From Absidia repens (Eukaryota > Mucoromycota > Mucoromycetes > Mucorales > Cunninghamellaceae), in assembly GCA_002105175.1 (NCBI GenBank), contig MCGE01000015.1, positions 620,001-684,000 on the forward strand: a stretch of DNA of 64,000 nt, in the 5' to 3' direction. Below the pieces are notes generated by a model, which was not told where the DNA came from, searched no databases, and was given only the letters and a program-made list of their open reading frames with translations. Positions 25,713-38,244 of this stretch are shown here, piece by piece (within the stretch, counting starts at the first letter, position 1; the number at the start of each line of letters is the position of its first letter). The translations under genes were made by a program, and so were the position numbers.

Positions 25713-27692
25713 ATGAACGAAGATACTGTCCCTTTCTATTCTATGGTAACGGTGGCTGGTGCGTCATGTGTCAGTGTCGCTGCTCTCTTACTGCAACGAA
25801 AACTGGGCTCTCGACAAAACTTCAACGATATCCATCGAATAAAGCCCGATATGGAGCAATACTTTAAAGACAACAGGTTTCCCCGAATCAATTTGGAAAC
25901 TTGGGCGCTTGCATTGGTGGTGGCGTATCAATTGTCTTTGGATTTGCTGAAGAACACCGATGACCATGGTTACGATGATACGATGGATTGGATCAAAAAC
26001 GCATTGATGCTTTGTGCCACTCTCTATATGGTGATACTTGGCTGGATCAGCTGTTATTATCGACTGCCAAATTGGTGGGGGAGCATATTGAACGGTCATA
26101 TGTGCTTATTGTCTGCATTGATGCTTTGTTGCACGTTTACGCGATTTTGGATGGAAGTTATTTGGAGAGGACCCTTAATGAACTTGGATTTGGATTGGAT
26201 TACAGTGGTACCTTGGTTAGCTATTTTACTTCTGCTGTTTGATCTGATGGTTGTTACTGTTACTGTGCCATATGATCGACTCTATTTGGATGACACGGGT
26301 AGCCCAAATCGACAACAGGAAAATCCAAAGATGCTGCCAACCCATAGCAGTTCGATTCTGGGAACCTATCTATACAACTATATAGACAGTCTCATCAATA
26401 CAACATCTGAATTCCGCGATAGGAAACAAGTCCTTCCAGAAAACAAGTTACCTGGTTTGCCTCCTCAAATCACCAGTCTTACAGCATTGCAAAAAATGAA
26501 TCAACTCCGCTCTCACACTGCCTGGTCCTTGATGTATAAGCTCTTTGTCGCGAATCGCCGCCTCGTCCTGTTGCAAGTATTCTGGTCCCTCTTATTCTCA
26601 ACTACTTTTTATCTCCCTCCTGTACTTTTGAAACAACTGTTGCTGGTGCTGGAAGATCTGACCAAGATGGATAAGGATGAAAATCACAATCGATACGTTC
26701 AACTTTATGTACAGGCAATTTTGTGGATTCTTGCTCAAGTTTTTACTACTATATATCAAGAAGTCGTCATAGGAAGATTATGGTACTACGGTAAGTCAAA
26801 GCATTACTTTGTAGAAAAAAAAAGAAAATAACTAATACTTTCTCTTTATCTTGACAGCGCATGTCCTTGAAATCGCCATAAGATCAATCCTCAATGTTGA
26901 AATCTTTCGAAAGACCTTACTCCGACCCAATCACACTACAGGAACGGGACCGCTGAATGCGGACGATGATGAATCCGATGAAGAAGATAAATCAAGGACA
27001 ACTGCTACTGTTGGCAATGTTATCAACCTGATGTCTACCGACGCACAATCATTCAGCAATTTCATCAGCTATGCGGGATTCTTTCTATGGGGAACAGCTA
27101 TTGAACTATTTATTGGTCTTTTTATACTGTACGGTCTACTGGGAAATTCCTCCTTGGTTGGTGTTTTAGTCATGATTTTGTCCATTCCTGTTACTCATGT
27201 GACGTCAAAAAAACTCTCAGACTCTCTCGATGATATCATGGCGGCTCGCGATCGTCGTGGTAGCGTTATGCATGAAGTGCTCCGTGGTATTCGACAAATC
27301 AAATTCTTTGCTTGGGAATCTCAATGGAAGGCCCGATTGTTACAACTGCGAAATCATGAATTGAACCATCTCTTTGTAATATACTGTTGCGAATTGATCC
27401 TTATGACAATCTGGCAGGGGTAAAGCAAAAAAAAAAAAAAAAAAAAAGGGATACGGCTAGTAATGATCGGTGGTAAACTGAAGACTCTTTTATTTTATAT
27501 AGTCTTCCTTTGTTGGTGATCATTGCCTCTTTTTGGTCTTTTACGATGCTTGAAAACAAAGAATTGACACCACCTATTGCGTTTACAGCGATGTTTATCT
27601 ATTCTCAGTTACGCATTCAGCTGACTACCATCCCTGAAAGCATTGTCAAACTTTTACAGGCTTTGGTCAGGTAAGCACTACAGAGGATAACT

Positions 27693-27737
<45 letters not shown>

Positions 27738-30700
27738 AAAATATGACTATCGAATGTTTATTAATGTATTTGTTTGTGTTATATATATTGTAGTTTGCGG
27801 CGAATTGAAGACTACTTGTCATCAGAAGACTTGACTGAAAAAGAACCCTTAGCCACAAGCTCATTGGAAACAACAGACCCGACAGTGATTGGCTTTACAA
27901 ATGCTTCCATTACCTGGGCGGAATCATCGACTGGAAAGACTACTGGATCAACAAACACAACCAATAGTGGAAACCAGTCGGATCAAACAGTGTCAACATT
28001 CAAATTGACGAACATCAATGCAACCTTCCCTGCCAATGAACTCAGCTTAATATGCGGCAAAACGGGCTCAGGAAAAACACTTTTAATATTGGCATTATTG
28101 GGTGAAGCTCCATGCACAGAAGGATCGGTTTCTTTTCCTCGAGCTCCTTTGGGTATGGACCTGGATGACTTTACTTACAGCGCGGCATCTATGATGGTGG
28201 CTCCTGACAGTGACGATGATAGCAATGATAAGTGGCTGCTCAAGAATCAGGTGGCGTATGTTGCTCAGACTGCATGGCTGCAAAATGCCACTATTCGTGA
28301 CAATATTTTGTTCGGACTACCTTACATCAAAGATCGATACGACTCTACTCTTTGGGCTTGCTCACTTTTATCGGATTTGAACATTCTTATCGATGGCGAT
28401 ATGACTGAAATTGGTGAACGTGGCATCAATCTTTCTGGAGGACAACGTGCTCGAGTGTCTTTGGCAAGGGCTGTGTATTCCAGGTCGCAGATTATCTTAT
28501 TGGATGATGTTCTTAGTGCTGTTGATGGTAAGAAATGAATTTATTTACTTATTACACTATGGAATTTGGAACTTATTTTTTTTTTCTCTGCTTCTTTTTC
28601 TTTAGCTCATACTGCGAAACATTTATATGACAACTGCTTGACCGGGCCTTTGATGCAAAACAGAACTAGGATCCTTGTGACCCACCATGTAAATCTATGC
28701 TATCCAAAGTGTTCGTATTTGATGCATCTACAAAACGGGCAAATTGATATCTGTGGAACCCCAGAAGCTCTTAATCAAGAAGGTGTCTTGTCGGCCTTGG
28801 TAGATGAAAAGGGCTCCTCGGACGAAGATATCAAGGTTGTTGGTGAATCATCAGCGTATCGGCAAGCAGAAGAGGAATCTTCAACTCAGGCGTTTGAACC
28901 CCATGTTTTGGTGGAAACAGAATGTAAGCTGGAAAAAAAAAAAACCGAAGATTAAAATCATACCAGGCCGAAATGCTAATTTTTTATGCTACCTAGTCCG
29001 GGCTCAGGGTCTCGTCAAGCAACATTTGTATCTGATATACCTGAGGGCAGTCGGTGGACCCTTCTTTTGGTTTGTGCTTGCGACTTTGATTATTGGTATG
29101 GAAAGTTCGCAAATGGTAGCTACATGGTGGATCAAACAATGGTCTAGTGCGTATGATAAAATTGCTGGAGCAAATGGAACTAGTGAATTGGTGATCAATA
29201 ATCATTCCCTAAGCTCAGGTTTATCCTCCTTTTCTGACGACAACAAGATGCCAGCAAAACAAGTGGAATATTATTTGGGTGTATATGTGATTATCTCTCT
29301 TACTTATATTGCGGTCAGCACTAGTGGCTATGCGATGAGCTATATGGGTGGTATGCGGGCAAGCAGGAAGTTATATGCCACCCTTTTGGATCGCGTTTTA
29401 CATGCTCCCCTTCGCTTCTTTGACACGACTCCTGTTGGCCGGATCCTAAATCGATTCGCTGGTGATATGGAATCGATAGACTCTGGGCTTCCTATCGAAA
29501 ATATGGATTTTGCTCGATCTGGTCTGACCATGGTAGCTATTCTGGTCTCCGCTGTTATTGTGGCTCCTTGGTTTTTGTTACCAGCACTGTTGATTGCTTG
29601 TGGCACAGTCTATTACACTGCCAAATTCACCATCGCTTCTCAAGACTCCAAAAGACTCGAATCGGTATCCAAATCACCTCTCTATAGCCATTTTACGGAA
29701 ACAACAGTTGGTATCACTACCATCCGTGCATATGGTGCTACGAAGTCCTTCCTTCAGACGATGCTTTGGTACAATGATGATTTTTCAAGACCTAGTTTCC
29801 TCACAGATATGGTTAACCGATGGGTGTCAATCCGCTTTGCCTATCTCGGATGCCTTCTCAACCTATTTTGTGGATTTCTGATTCTCTTCAATTTGGATCG
29901 TCAAAAGGATGCTTCTTTGGCAGGATTTGTATTTTCTTATGCCTTGACTTTTGCTGACGAGGTAAAGCTTCTCAAATAGAATGAAAAAAAAAAATTACAA
30001 ACTTGAATACTCATCAATATTGGTTGTTACATAGTCGTTCTGGGCTGCATACCATTACAGGCGCGTACAAATGAGTTACAGCTCAGTAGAACGTTTGGTT
30101 GAGCTTATGGATGTTGATCAAGAATCCACCACCGGCTCAGCTGAGGCTCCATCGGATGTAAGTAATGAACAAAAAAAAAAAAAGCGATGGGGTAGCATAT
30201 GAACTTAAATATATACATATATATATTCTTTCTTTATTAATAGTGGCCACATGACGGTACAATAAAGGTGCAGGACCTTGAAGTTCGATACGCCCCTGAG
30301 TTGGACATGGCTCTTAAAGGTGTCAGCTTTTCAGTTCGATCTGGCGAAAAAATCGGCGTGGTTGGCAAAACAGGGTCTGGGAAATCTACACTGACATTGG
30401 CACTCTTTCGATTTTTGGAAGCCGCCAAGGGAAAAATTACAATAGATGGCATTGATATCAGCACGATGGATTTGGATGTATTACGTTCAAGATTGACAAT
30501 TATTCCTCAGGACGCTATTTTATTCTCTGGTTCCGTTCGTACAAACATGGATCCATTTGGGGAATTTAGTGATGCTGCTATTGAAGAAGCACTCCGACGG
30601 GTCCATCTTGTACGACCACCTGAAACAACACCGGTGAATTCCTCTTCATCGTCTTTAGCCAGCGACGCTGATGAACCTGCAAACCGAAATATTTTTGAAT

Positions 30701-31263
30701 GTTTGGATTCACCGATTACAGAAGGTAAAATTGGAACGAGGGAAAAAAAAAAAAAAAGACCCCTGGGTGAATTGTGTGTAGTTTACTAAACACTGTTTGA
30801 TTCCTGTTTCTAGGTGGGCACAACCTATCTATTGGGCAGCGACAACTGGTCTGTTTGGCACGGGCTCTGTTAAAGCAAACCAAAGTGGTCATCATGGACG
30901 AGGCAACGTCAAGTGTTGATTTTGAAACCGATCGAGCTATTCAGCAGACGATGGCGACTGAGTTTGCATCTTGTACTATTATGTGTGTGGCGCATCGTCT
31001 CAATTCGGTGATCAACTATGATCGAATTCTTGTCATCGAAGATGGCCAAGTCAAGGAGTATGACAGGTAAGAAAATATATAGGCAACCACGTCAATGAAT
31101 ACCCTTTGTCATAATCACTAACAGTCAATATTATAATACCATTTCCTTTTCTTCTAGTCCTGCGGCGCTAATCTCCAATCCTCGATCTAGATTTTACAAA
31201 ATGTGTGTGGACTCTGGTGAATTTACTCAATTACAATCCGCTGTTGGCAGTTTATTGACGTAG
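25713..31263 (+). CDS. ABC transporter, ABCC (MRP/YCF1-like) family
   Basis: Ten exons: 25713-26790, 26858-27419, 27503-27670, 27794-28527, 28606-28923, 28997-29961, 30035-30157, 30244-30724, 30814-31066 and 31158-31263; 1595 aa. A full-size exporter of conjugates or other organic anions, probably vacuolar or plasma membrane. Order: N-terminal TMD0-like helices, TMD1, NBD1 with Walker A GKTGSGKT (~690), LSGGQ (~816) and Walker B ILLDDVLSAVD; then TMD2, NBD2 with GKTGSGKST (~1356), LSIGQ (~1480), IMDEATSSVD and H-loop VAHRLN. NBD1 has Asp where NBD2 has the catalytic Glu, the usual asymmetric pattern of ABCC proteins. NBD1 also carries a ~30-residue acidic insert (GMDLDDFTYS... to SDDDSNDK) before the Q-loop. 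The start is the first Met with no in-phase upstream exon. Intron 3 contains a very long T tract (~27692-27735). AATAAA lies at 31309, 46 bp past the stop. Confidence 0.92.
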
Positions 31264-31804
31264 ATTGGTTATATTCCCTTATTTTGTATATTTTTACTAT
31301 ATTTGACCAATAAAGTCCATGTAGTTTTTTTTATTTTTTTTAATAACAGCTCAATTTTTTTAACAAAATATCTTTTTATTTTTTGAAGACTAGCCACACT
31401 GTCGTATTCCGGGCGGTCGCAATGAATCATTCAGAGTCATTTAAAAATGACTTGATGACATTTTGTAGTTATAGAAATCATTGTGACATCAGCTTTCATA
31501 GTTATTGTATTTGTTGAATAAAAACCATTTTATTTTATTGTTCATTTTTCTTGTGCCTTTGTTTTTTGTTTGCCAATGTTCTTTTGGATTTTGTATATCT
31601 GGTCGTAGTCGAAAAGAAAACTCACCATCATGGGCGATCTCCACCCCTCACCCAAAAAAGTCACATATCATAGAAACACAAAAAAAAAAAAAAAAAATGC
31701 CTAGTGTAGTTTATTAGCGACCACAATAATATCAACGGGAAATTGAAATTGCATCGGTATTGTGTCAGAACTGCAGTTCAGCGAACGACTACCGAAAATA
31801 ATGT
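31264..31804. other. 3' UTR and spacer after the ABCC gene
   Basis: AATAAA near 31309, then A/T-rich DNA with an A run near 31680. No gene seen. Confidence 0.4.
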
Positions 31805-32720
31805 TTTAAAGGTCCGCACACGTGAATATTTATTTTGGCGCTCTCTCTTTCTTTCTTTTTTTCTTTTTTCTTCTTTCATTCTTCACAATTCTGACTCCTA
31901 AGGGGTTATGTTGGACTGAGATTAGTGTTAGGAATAGTTTAGAAGGGTTTTCAGCTCAGGGATTACAAGATGCATGGGGAAACCCTTTCATTTTGGATTC
32001 AGGATTTGGGACCACCATTAGTTGGCTGTTTTGGCGCCCTCATTAGCTTAGTTTAGCGCTAGTTTATCCATAGTTTGTATCTATATTTGAATAAAATATG
32101 TCTCTTTTTATTTGGTTCAGTGAAAAATGTTCTATTTGTCTCATTCATGGCGTGTAGAGCACACAAGAGATCACTTTTTTACCATCGTTCCTTTAGGTTG
32201 ATGTTGACTGCTGTACTCTTCAATAAAAGATGCCTCTTTAGACTTTCTCATACCATGTACAGTATATCAACACCCATTTTACAACTGTACCTTTAGATTA
32301 CTATTGACTATTCTTTGAATATTACATTAGCCTCCATTATGTTTCCTCTAATAAATCCTTCCACGAAATCTTTTGATACAATGAACACTTCTCCGTTTAG
32401 TTTTAGTATATATCAATATGTTTTAATAAACTATGCCATCTTCCAACTTATCGTATCGGAAGCAATGTTTTAATTGTGAATGTTTTGTGAATGTTCTACT
32501 TTACACTTGCTCTCGAACTCACCTACTATGACTATGTTTCGCCCAATACCCCAGTCTCTGGTGGACAGTCTTTGAATCACTTACTGACAAAGATAGTCTT
32601 ATTCTTGCTCATTCACCAAACGCATAAACAAATCTAAGTTGTTCTGCAGTGTAGTCTTAGCTATAGAGCACTTTGCATTGTTTCTAGCTCATCTATGATT
32701 ATTTACCCCACCCCCTGCGG
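31805..32720 (+). repeat. Dispersed repeat copy 4 (plus), left arm of an inverted pair
   Basis: It starts near TTAAAGGTCCGCACACGTG (31806-31824), with the core GCATGGGGAAACCCTTTCAT at about 31971 and AATAAA modules at about 32090, 32221 and 32425. The minus copy at 33180-33694 faces it, so the pair has the form of one foldback element of about 1.9 kb. Confidence 0.75.
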
Positions 32721-33179
32721 CGTTTTGATAGCTTGATAGTTCTAGGCTACTCGTTTTGAAACGAGACCGTATTCTTGTACTAACACTCATACCGATCATC
32801 CGGACCAAAGATCCACTCTTTTTTTTTTTCTCACAGTGCCTGTAAATTTTCTGTTTTTCACTTCTAGCTTGCCAACCAGTCATTTATAGTTCTAAATCAC
32901 ATACAGTATGGACCAACATTAACACTAATCGATATATACTTAAATTTTTTAAAATAAAAGATAATGAAAACGTAAACAGCTTTTTGTATAGACATCTAGC
33001 CCAATCCAAAACAACCGTATTTAGTATAATGCCGAGTAAGTCATGCAGCTCAGTCAAAACTGTGAAAATGATGACTAACAATCCCCCCTTTTTTTCCATA
33101 TACCATCGTCGTTAGGAAGGGGAGTACAAGTACTGGCAAAACACAATAAAAACAATAAAAACAGTAAAACCGAATAGAG
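32721..33179. other. Centre of the 31805-33694 inverted pair
   Basis: About 460 bp between the two inverted arms, A/T-rich, without a recognisable ORF. No transposase motif. Confidence 0.4.
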
Positions 33180-33694
33180 CAATGCCCTCTTTAGTTGTAA
33201 CACACGCCAAAAACACATTATAATGGGATATATTGGAGGTAGCATAAGGGAGACTATTGGAATACTAAAGAATGGTCAACGCTAATCTAAAAAGGCGTCT
33301 GTAAAAAGGGATCTTGTATATTATACATGACATGAAAAAGACTATCGGGGACATTTCTCATTAAGATAAGTAAAAAGATACATATTTTATTTAGTCGTAG
33401 ACACAAACTATGTCTAAAATAATACTAAGCTAAAGTAATGAAGGCTCTAAAAGTCAACTAATGGTGGTTCTAAAGCCTAGACCTAAAATGAAAGGGTTGC
33501 CCCATGAATGTTGTAATCCCTGAGCTGAAATACCTTCTAAACTAGTACTGACATTAATCTAAGTCCAGCATGGCCCCATAGAAGTTGAATGGTGAAGAAG
33601 AAATAAAGGTGAAAAAAAAATCAAAAAGAAAGAGAGCCGAAAAAATAAACAACGCGGGAGAGAAAATAGATACTTCACGTGGGCGGCATTTGAA
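33180..33694 (-). repeat. Dispersed repeat copy 5 (minus), right arm of an inverted pair
   Basis: On plus it reads GGTCAACGCTAATCTAAAAA (33273-33292), TTTATTTAG near 33388, the core ATGAAAGGGTTGCCCCATGAAT (~33488-33509), and closes with CACGTGGGCGGCATTTGAA (33676-33694). It mirrors copy 4. Confidence 0.75.
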
Positions 33695-34243
33695 ATAGTT
33701 TGCGGCCTTCTCGTTTGCTTTTTTTTTTTTTATTGGTGAATACACGTCCCCGCCCCTTTCTTTTTTGATTGTTTTCTCTTCTCACGACAGTAATCGGCAG
33801 CATAGAAGGTATCTTCTCATATCATATGAAAAGAAGGCAACAATATCGAAAATGAGTTTACTGATCTTGATCCCTCTTTTTTAGCTAGGTCTTTGATTTC
33901 AAGATAGCTATGACAGTTGTTAGATCCTAGTATTTGATTATACCATTTTTTTGAATAAAAGAAAAAGACAGTCTCTATTTTATTTTACTTTATGGTGGGA
34001 AGATTTGTGTAAATCTTTTGTTTGCAACTGGGTTTGATGCGATTTCATCTGAATGGTGATTAGGCAATGTCGGGTGGGACGGCGATTTGGGTAGATCGGC
34101 GGAGTTTGTTGGAATGGGGAATATAGGTGTGATGTTTCCGATTGTAGGTAACACACAATCTCAATTGACAAAAAAAAAAAAAAGTAAACAAAACAGAATA
34201 TTTATGTTGTATATGTAATAAAAGTGTATGAATGAAGAAATGT
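33695..34243. other. Spacer downstream of the aquaporin gene
   Basis: It holds the presumed 3' UTR of the minus-strand aquaporin gene. Nothing else seen. Confidence 0.4.
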
Positions 34244-35519
34244 TTATTGATCAATGAAAACTGTATAAATTAATCCACCTATAAAACCACCTAGCAAAGG
34301 AGCAAGCATTGGCACTAAGAAATAATAATCACGCACTGTGAAAACCCCTGAGCCCCAACCTAAAAAAAAAAAAAAAAAAAACGTCAGATATGTTTGAAAT
34401 ATAATTATGACAAACTTATTTACCAGCGAGAGCAATGAATAAGCGTGGGCCCACATCACGAGCAGGATTTAAAGAAAACCCAGAGGTATAGCCCAGACTG
34501 AGAGAAATCGAGACGATACCAACGGCAATGAAGCATCCTTGCGCATTACGAAAAGGAAGGTTGTTTTGATGCCCTGTGGCCATGATGACGAGTAAAAGCA
34601 AAGCAGTACCGATGATCTCGGAGAGCACCGAGGAATACCGCTGAACATACAATGGAGGGTAAGTGGCAAAAATAGCCGCGGTCCCCAAGGGTCCAAGAAT
34701 TTGACGTTCACCATGATCGAATTCATCAATGGCAGGGCTGATGACTGCATACAAAATCGCCGCACCTGCGAACGCACCCAAAAATTGAGCAGCGAGGAAC
34801 CCAGGTACCTTTCTTCCCGGAAATCCTGAATAACAATAAAATGTCAGTGTCACTGCTGGATTGATATGGGCGCCCTATATATATATATATACAAGAAAAT
34901 AGAAACGAAATTACTTAGTACGGCCTTTTAAAAGAGTAAGAGCAACTACGGTTGTGCTTTTCCCCTTTTGGCAGAGAGCGAGAGATGGATGACAAAAAAC
35001 CTTACCGACACATGACCAACTATGCAAATGGCAATCAAGACAGCAAGACCTAAGAAGAAAAAGAAAAATACGATAAGACTTTTTGGGATGGATTCAAAAA
35101 CCTCCTCCCCATCAATCTTTTCTTTACTTACCACTCCCGATAGATGAAGTCAACCAAGATTTATTGGGCTCAACATGAAGTATTTGTTCAGCTGAGGCAC
35201 CGCAGATCAGGATGATCAAAACACAGGTTCCAATGAATTCTGCAAGATATTCTCGATAGCTCGTTCGATATTTTCTGCCCATTAGTTTTACTTTGTCGAT
35301 GATCTTGTGGTGTCGTTTTCTTTGGTCAAACACTATCATCATAAAGAAATAGGAGATTCGTCATTTAACTGCTGAAGGAGGAAAAAAAAGTGTGTGTGTG
35401 TGTGTGCACACGATAAGGGAAAAGTGTCACTTACTTGGTTGGTTAGTACCATCTGCTAAAAGCAAAGGTTCTGTTTCGTCAAGAATCGTTGAGGAGGAGG
35501 AGGATATCCATCCGGTCAT
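34244..35519 (-). CDS. Aquaglyceroporin (MIP family)
   Basis: Five exons: 35519-35435, 35332-35132, 35049-35006, 34874-34424 and 34359-34244; 298 aa. A membrane channel for water and glycerol-like solutes. The two half-helix motifs are GAHINPAVTLT and GFSLNPARDVGPR. The Asp directly after the second NPAR is the usual mark of glycerol-conducting members. Six hydrophobic segments are present, with YREYLAEFIGTCVLI as helix 1. The N-terminus carries a Ser run and an acidic ETEPLLL stretch, the last resembling a dileucine sorting signal. The acceptor of intron 3 is preceded by a TA microsatellite. The start gives an in-phase 85-nt first exon. It is divergent from the broken prenyltransferase gene. 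Confidence 0.92.
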
Positions 35520-36028
35520 GGTTGCTATTATTTTTGATAAGGATAGAAAAAAAAAAAAAAAAAGTGAGAGGAAGATGGGGGAGAATGGATATTTATACTG
35601 TCTGATGGAGTTTTTTCAAAAGAGAAGGTTTGTGTTCCTGTGCCCTATACAAGGCATAGTTTGAAAAATGAAAGGAGGTCTGCCTTTTGTTTCCAGTGAA
35701 CGTGATACAAAAAAATAAACGAAATGATTGACATGTTTGGGGATCCTCGTTATTGCAATAGATGAAGGGTATATATTATTCATACATCATACATTATCAT
35801 GATCACGATCATTTATCACCCTAATCATCCCCCTTTTGTTTCCAATTTACTATCAGCAAATGACTTCATAGGTTTATTCAAATGGCTTCCCAGCGTAAAT
35901 TCCATGCATTTGATTGGTGAACTCAAGAATAGGCTTTACAATCGCCGCCGACACTTATTCCTTTTTCTCTTCTGCTTTAATTTTTTTTTTTTTTTTCCCT
36001 CAAACGCTTGCTTTATCTTTACCGACAG
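35520..36028. other. Region between the aquaporin and the cis-prenyltransferase relic
   Basis: It should contain the aquaporin promoter. It has a T run at 35982-35997 and a GATTGG (CCAAT, minus) at 35912. The first exon of the prenyltransferase relic may also lie here, but I cannot define it. Confidence 0.35.
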
Positions 36029-37166
36029 CACTTACCACTTATTACGAATACGGACGAGTATGGGTTGAACAAGCAGCTATTGCCATTTTGAAAAAAGGTA
36101 CAATCCCAAAACATATTGGATTCATCTTGGATGGGAATAGCGCTTTGCTCGGAAAATGGGTGCTGCAACGCCTCGCTTTGGTCATTGCAAGGCTTGAAAC
36201 GTTTGGAATAGGTAAAGTGGTTTTATCTACAGACATGGTACGAAAATAACGCTAATTATTTTGTATGTATGTACGTTTTTTTTATATATATGATAGGTAT
36301 TGGAACTATGTATGCAGTTGGGCGTTCTTGAAATCACCGTTTATGCGTTCAGCATTAAAAACTTTAAACGATCTGAAGATGAAGTGCACTATCTTATGCA
36401 ACCCTTTTGGGATACCTTCATGGTTTTTTGTGACAACAAGTAAGCTATATCAGCCCTTCCCCTCGATTCTTCCTCTCCTTTTATCAGCACACAGATCTAC
36501 TCACATAACCTTTTTCTCGTTCGTTTTGAAAAATGTAGCCAATTTATTAAGGATAATGATATTCAAGTGCAATTTTTTGGGGACTTGGATTGTCTCCCAA
36601 AGGATGTTGCTAATCTGGCAAGACAATTGATGGAGCAAACAATGGGGAAACAAAAGGTAAAAGAGTAGAACATGGGTTGTTGAAAGCGATGGATGATCAA
36701 AAGGGAAAATGTAAACTTACTTGTTTGGTGGTTGTTTTATTCGGCAATCTAGACGAAGATTCAATGTTTGCTGCCCATATACCTCCAGAGACGGAATGAC
36801 AACATCAATCAAGAAAAATGTTCAAATGATCCAAGGTAAGTCGTGACAGTGGCGGACGACGGATGGGATGTCACAAGGTTTTAATTGATCTAACCAGGTC
36901 TGTGCGGATATTGTGTGTGTTTTAATATATTAGGGGCGTTAGTTGCGAATCTATTGAACAGCATTTATTTACTTCAACTTCATCACCATTGGATTATTCT
37001 TTTACGGACATCAGACGAAATTCGGCTCAGTGACTTTTTATTATACCAAACATGTCATGGCTGTCAAATACAATTCATTGATTGCTACGGGCCGCAATTC
37101 TCTCTTTGGAAACTATTGCCTATTTTATTAGAATATCAAATTTACGGGGACTCTACGCATCAGTGA
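36029..37166 (+). pseudogene. cis-Prenyltransferase (dehydrodolichyl diphosphate synthase-like) relic
   Basis: Homology to the Rer2/DHDDS family, which makes dolichol precursors, is clear in pieces: IPKHIGFILDGN (36099-36135), ITVYAFSIKNFKRSEDEV (exon 36297-36439), IQVQFFGDLDCLP (exon 36539-36656), FNVCCPYTSRDGMTTSIK (exon 36753-36835) and LLRTSDEIRLSDFLLYQ (exon 36934 on). The frame breaks repeatedly: after DGN the conserved RRFARK-like segment is in another frame (lost base near 36138); around 36190 the frame shifts again before the FETFG-like block; the junctions 36211/36297 and 36656/36753 are out of phase with canonical splice sites; and a likely extra T near 36991 disrupts SPLD/ILLRTS. 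The catalytic TSGE reads TSDE. No recognisable first exon. Splice sites remain well formed, so decay may be recent, or the sequence may carry indel errors. Confidence 0.75.
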
Positions 37167-38244
37167 TTTTGGAATTTTAATAGTAATGTATGGTAGCTTG
37201 GGGCATCCTCTGTATTTGAAGTTTAGCGCTTTGGACCAAGTGGATTTTTGATAGTGTAGTGGATTCTCGTGCATTGAACTGGATTTTTTTTTTTTTTTTT
37301 AGTATTAGTATGACAATGTCTATAATATAGTTACGTAGTTATTCCCTTTAGAATAGTCTTATTATCTGTTTTGTTTTATTTATTTATTAGCTGAATAAAT
37401 CATGTTGGTCAAAAACGCTCACGCGGACTGTGGTCACTACTGATTTGTAATAGTTGATGTGTTTCGCCTCAAAATAAAATAATAATAAAAAAAAACACCT
37501 CTGCTCGAGATTTTGTTGAAGTGTGTGTGGGAATAGTTGTTGGTCATGGTGGGGATCAAGGGTTGAATATAGTGGTGTTGGTGGAAAAATTAAAGTTACG
37601 ATGGGAACTAGACATTAGCTACTATGATTGGTTTCTCTAGGAGCAAAATATATGTAGGTGTTGATTACAGTGGGTAATTGGTTTTGACGACGTCCTTTCA
37701 CGAAATATCTTTATGCAAAAATAAAATCTGTCTGCATTAACAAGAGCATTCTTAGGCAAAACGTCACATACATCATTTGATCGGTCAAGCAGTGTCAAAT
37801 TTAAACACATTTCGTGCAAGTATTTTTTTTATATCCGGATATCAATAGTCTGGCGCTATTTGATAATCAAAGTGAAATGCACCAAATGTTATTAAACCAC
37901 CCGCAGGCAACTTATTACCATTTTCGCTTTTCCAAAAATACCCGCCTAGTCAGTTATGATTACTGATATATCCTATCCAGCTTTCCCGAGAATACATTCA
38001 AATCGCCTCTAGTACCTGTCACCCAGCTTCCTTCGTATTTCGCCATCACAACCCACCCATTTTTCTTCCCTATTTCATTTGTAGGCACCGAGAGCTACTG
38101 TAACCACTGTAAAACATTTTTTATTGGCCAACCCATCAATTTTTATTTACAATAACAAGTCAAGAATAAAAGTAAATGGGAAGTGGGAATGAATCAGGTC
38201 TAAAATATTAACAATACTGAAATCTAAATCTATTATCTAATAAA
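37167..38244. other. Spacer between the prenyltransferase relic and the aldo-keto reductase
   Basis: An AATAAATC lies near 37395. About 1.1 kb without a supported gene. Confidence 0.4.

Noticed and set aside
36657..36669. Alternative donor (GAGTAGAAC) that would restore phase between two prenyltransferase exons
   Set aside because: It adds residues absent from the family and cannot repair the other frame breaks, so the relic interpretation stands.
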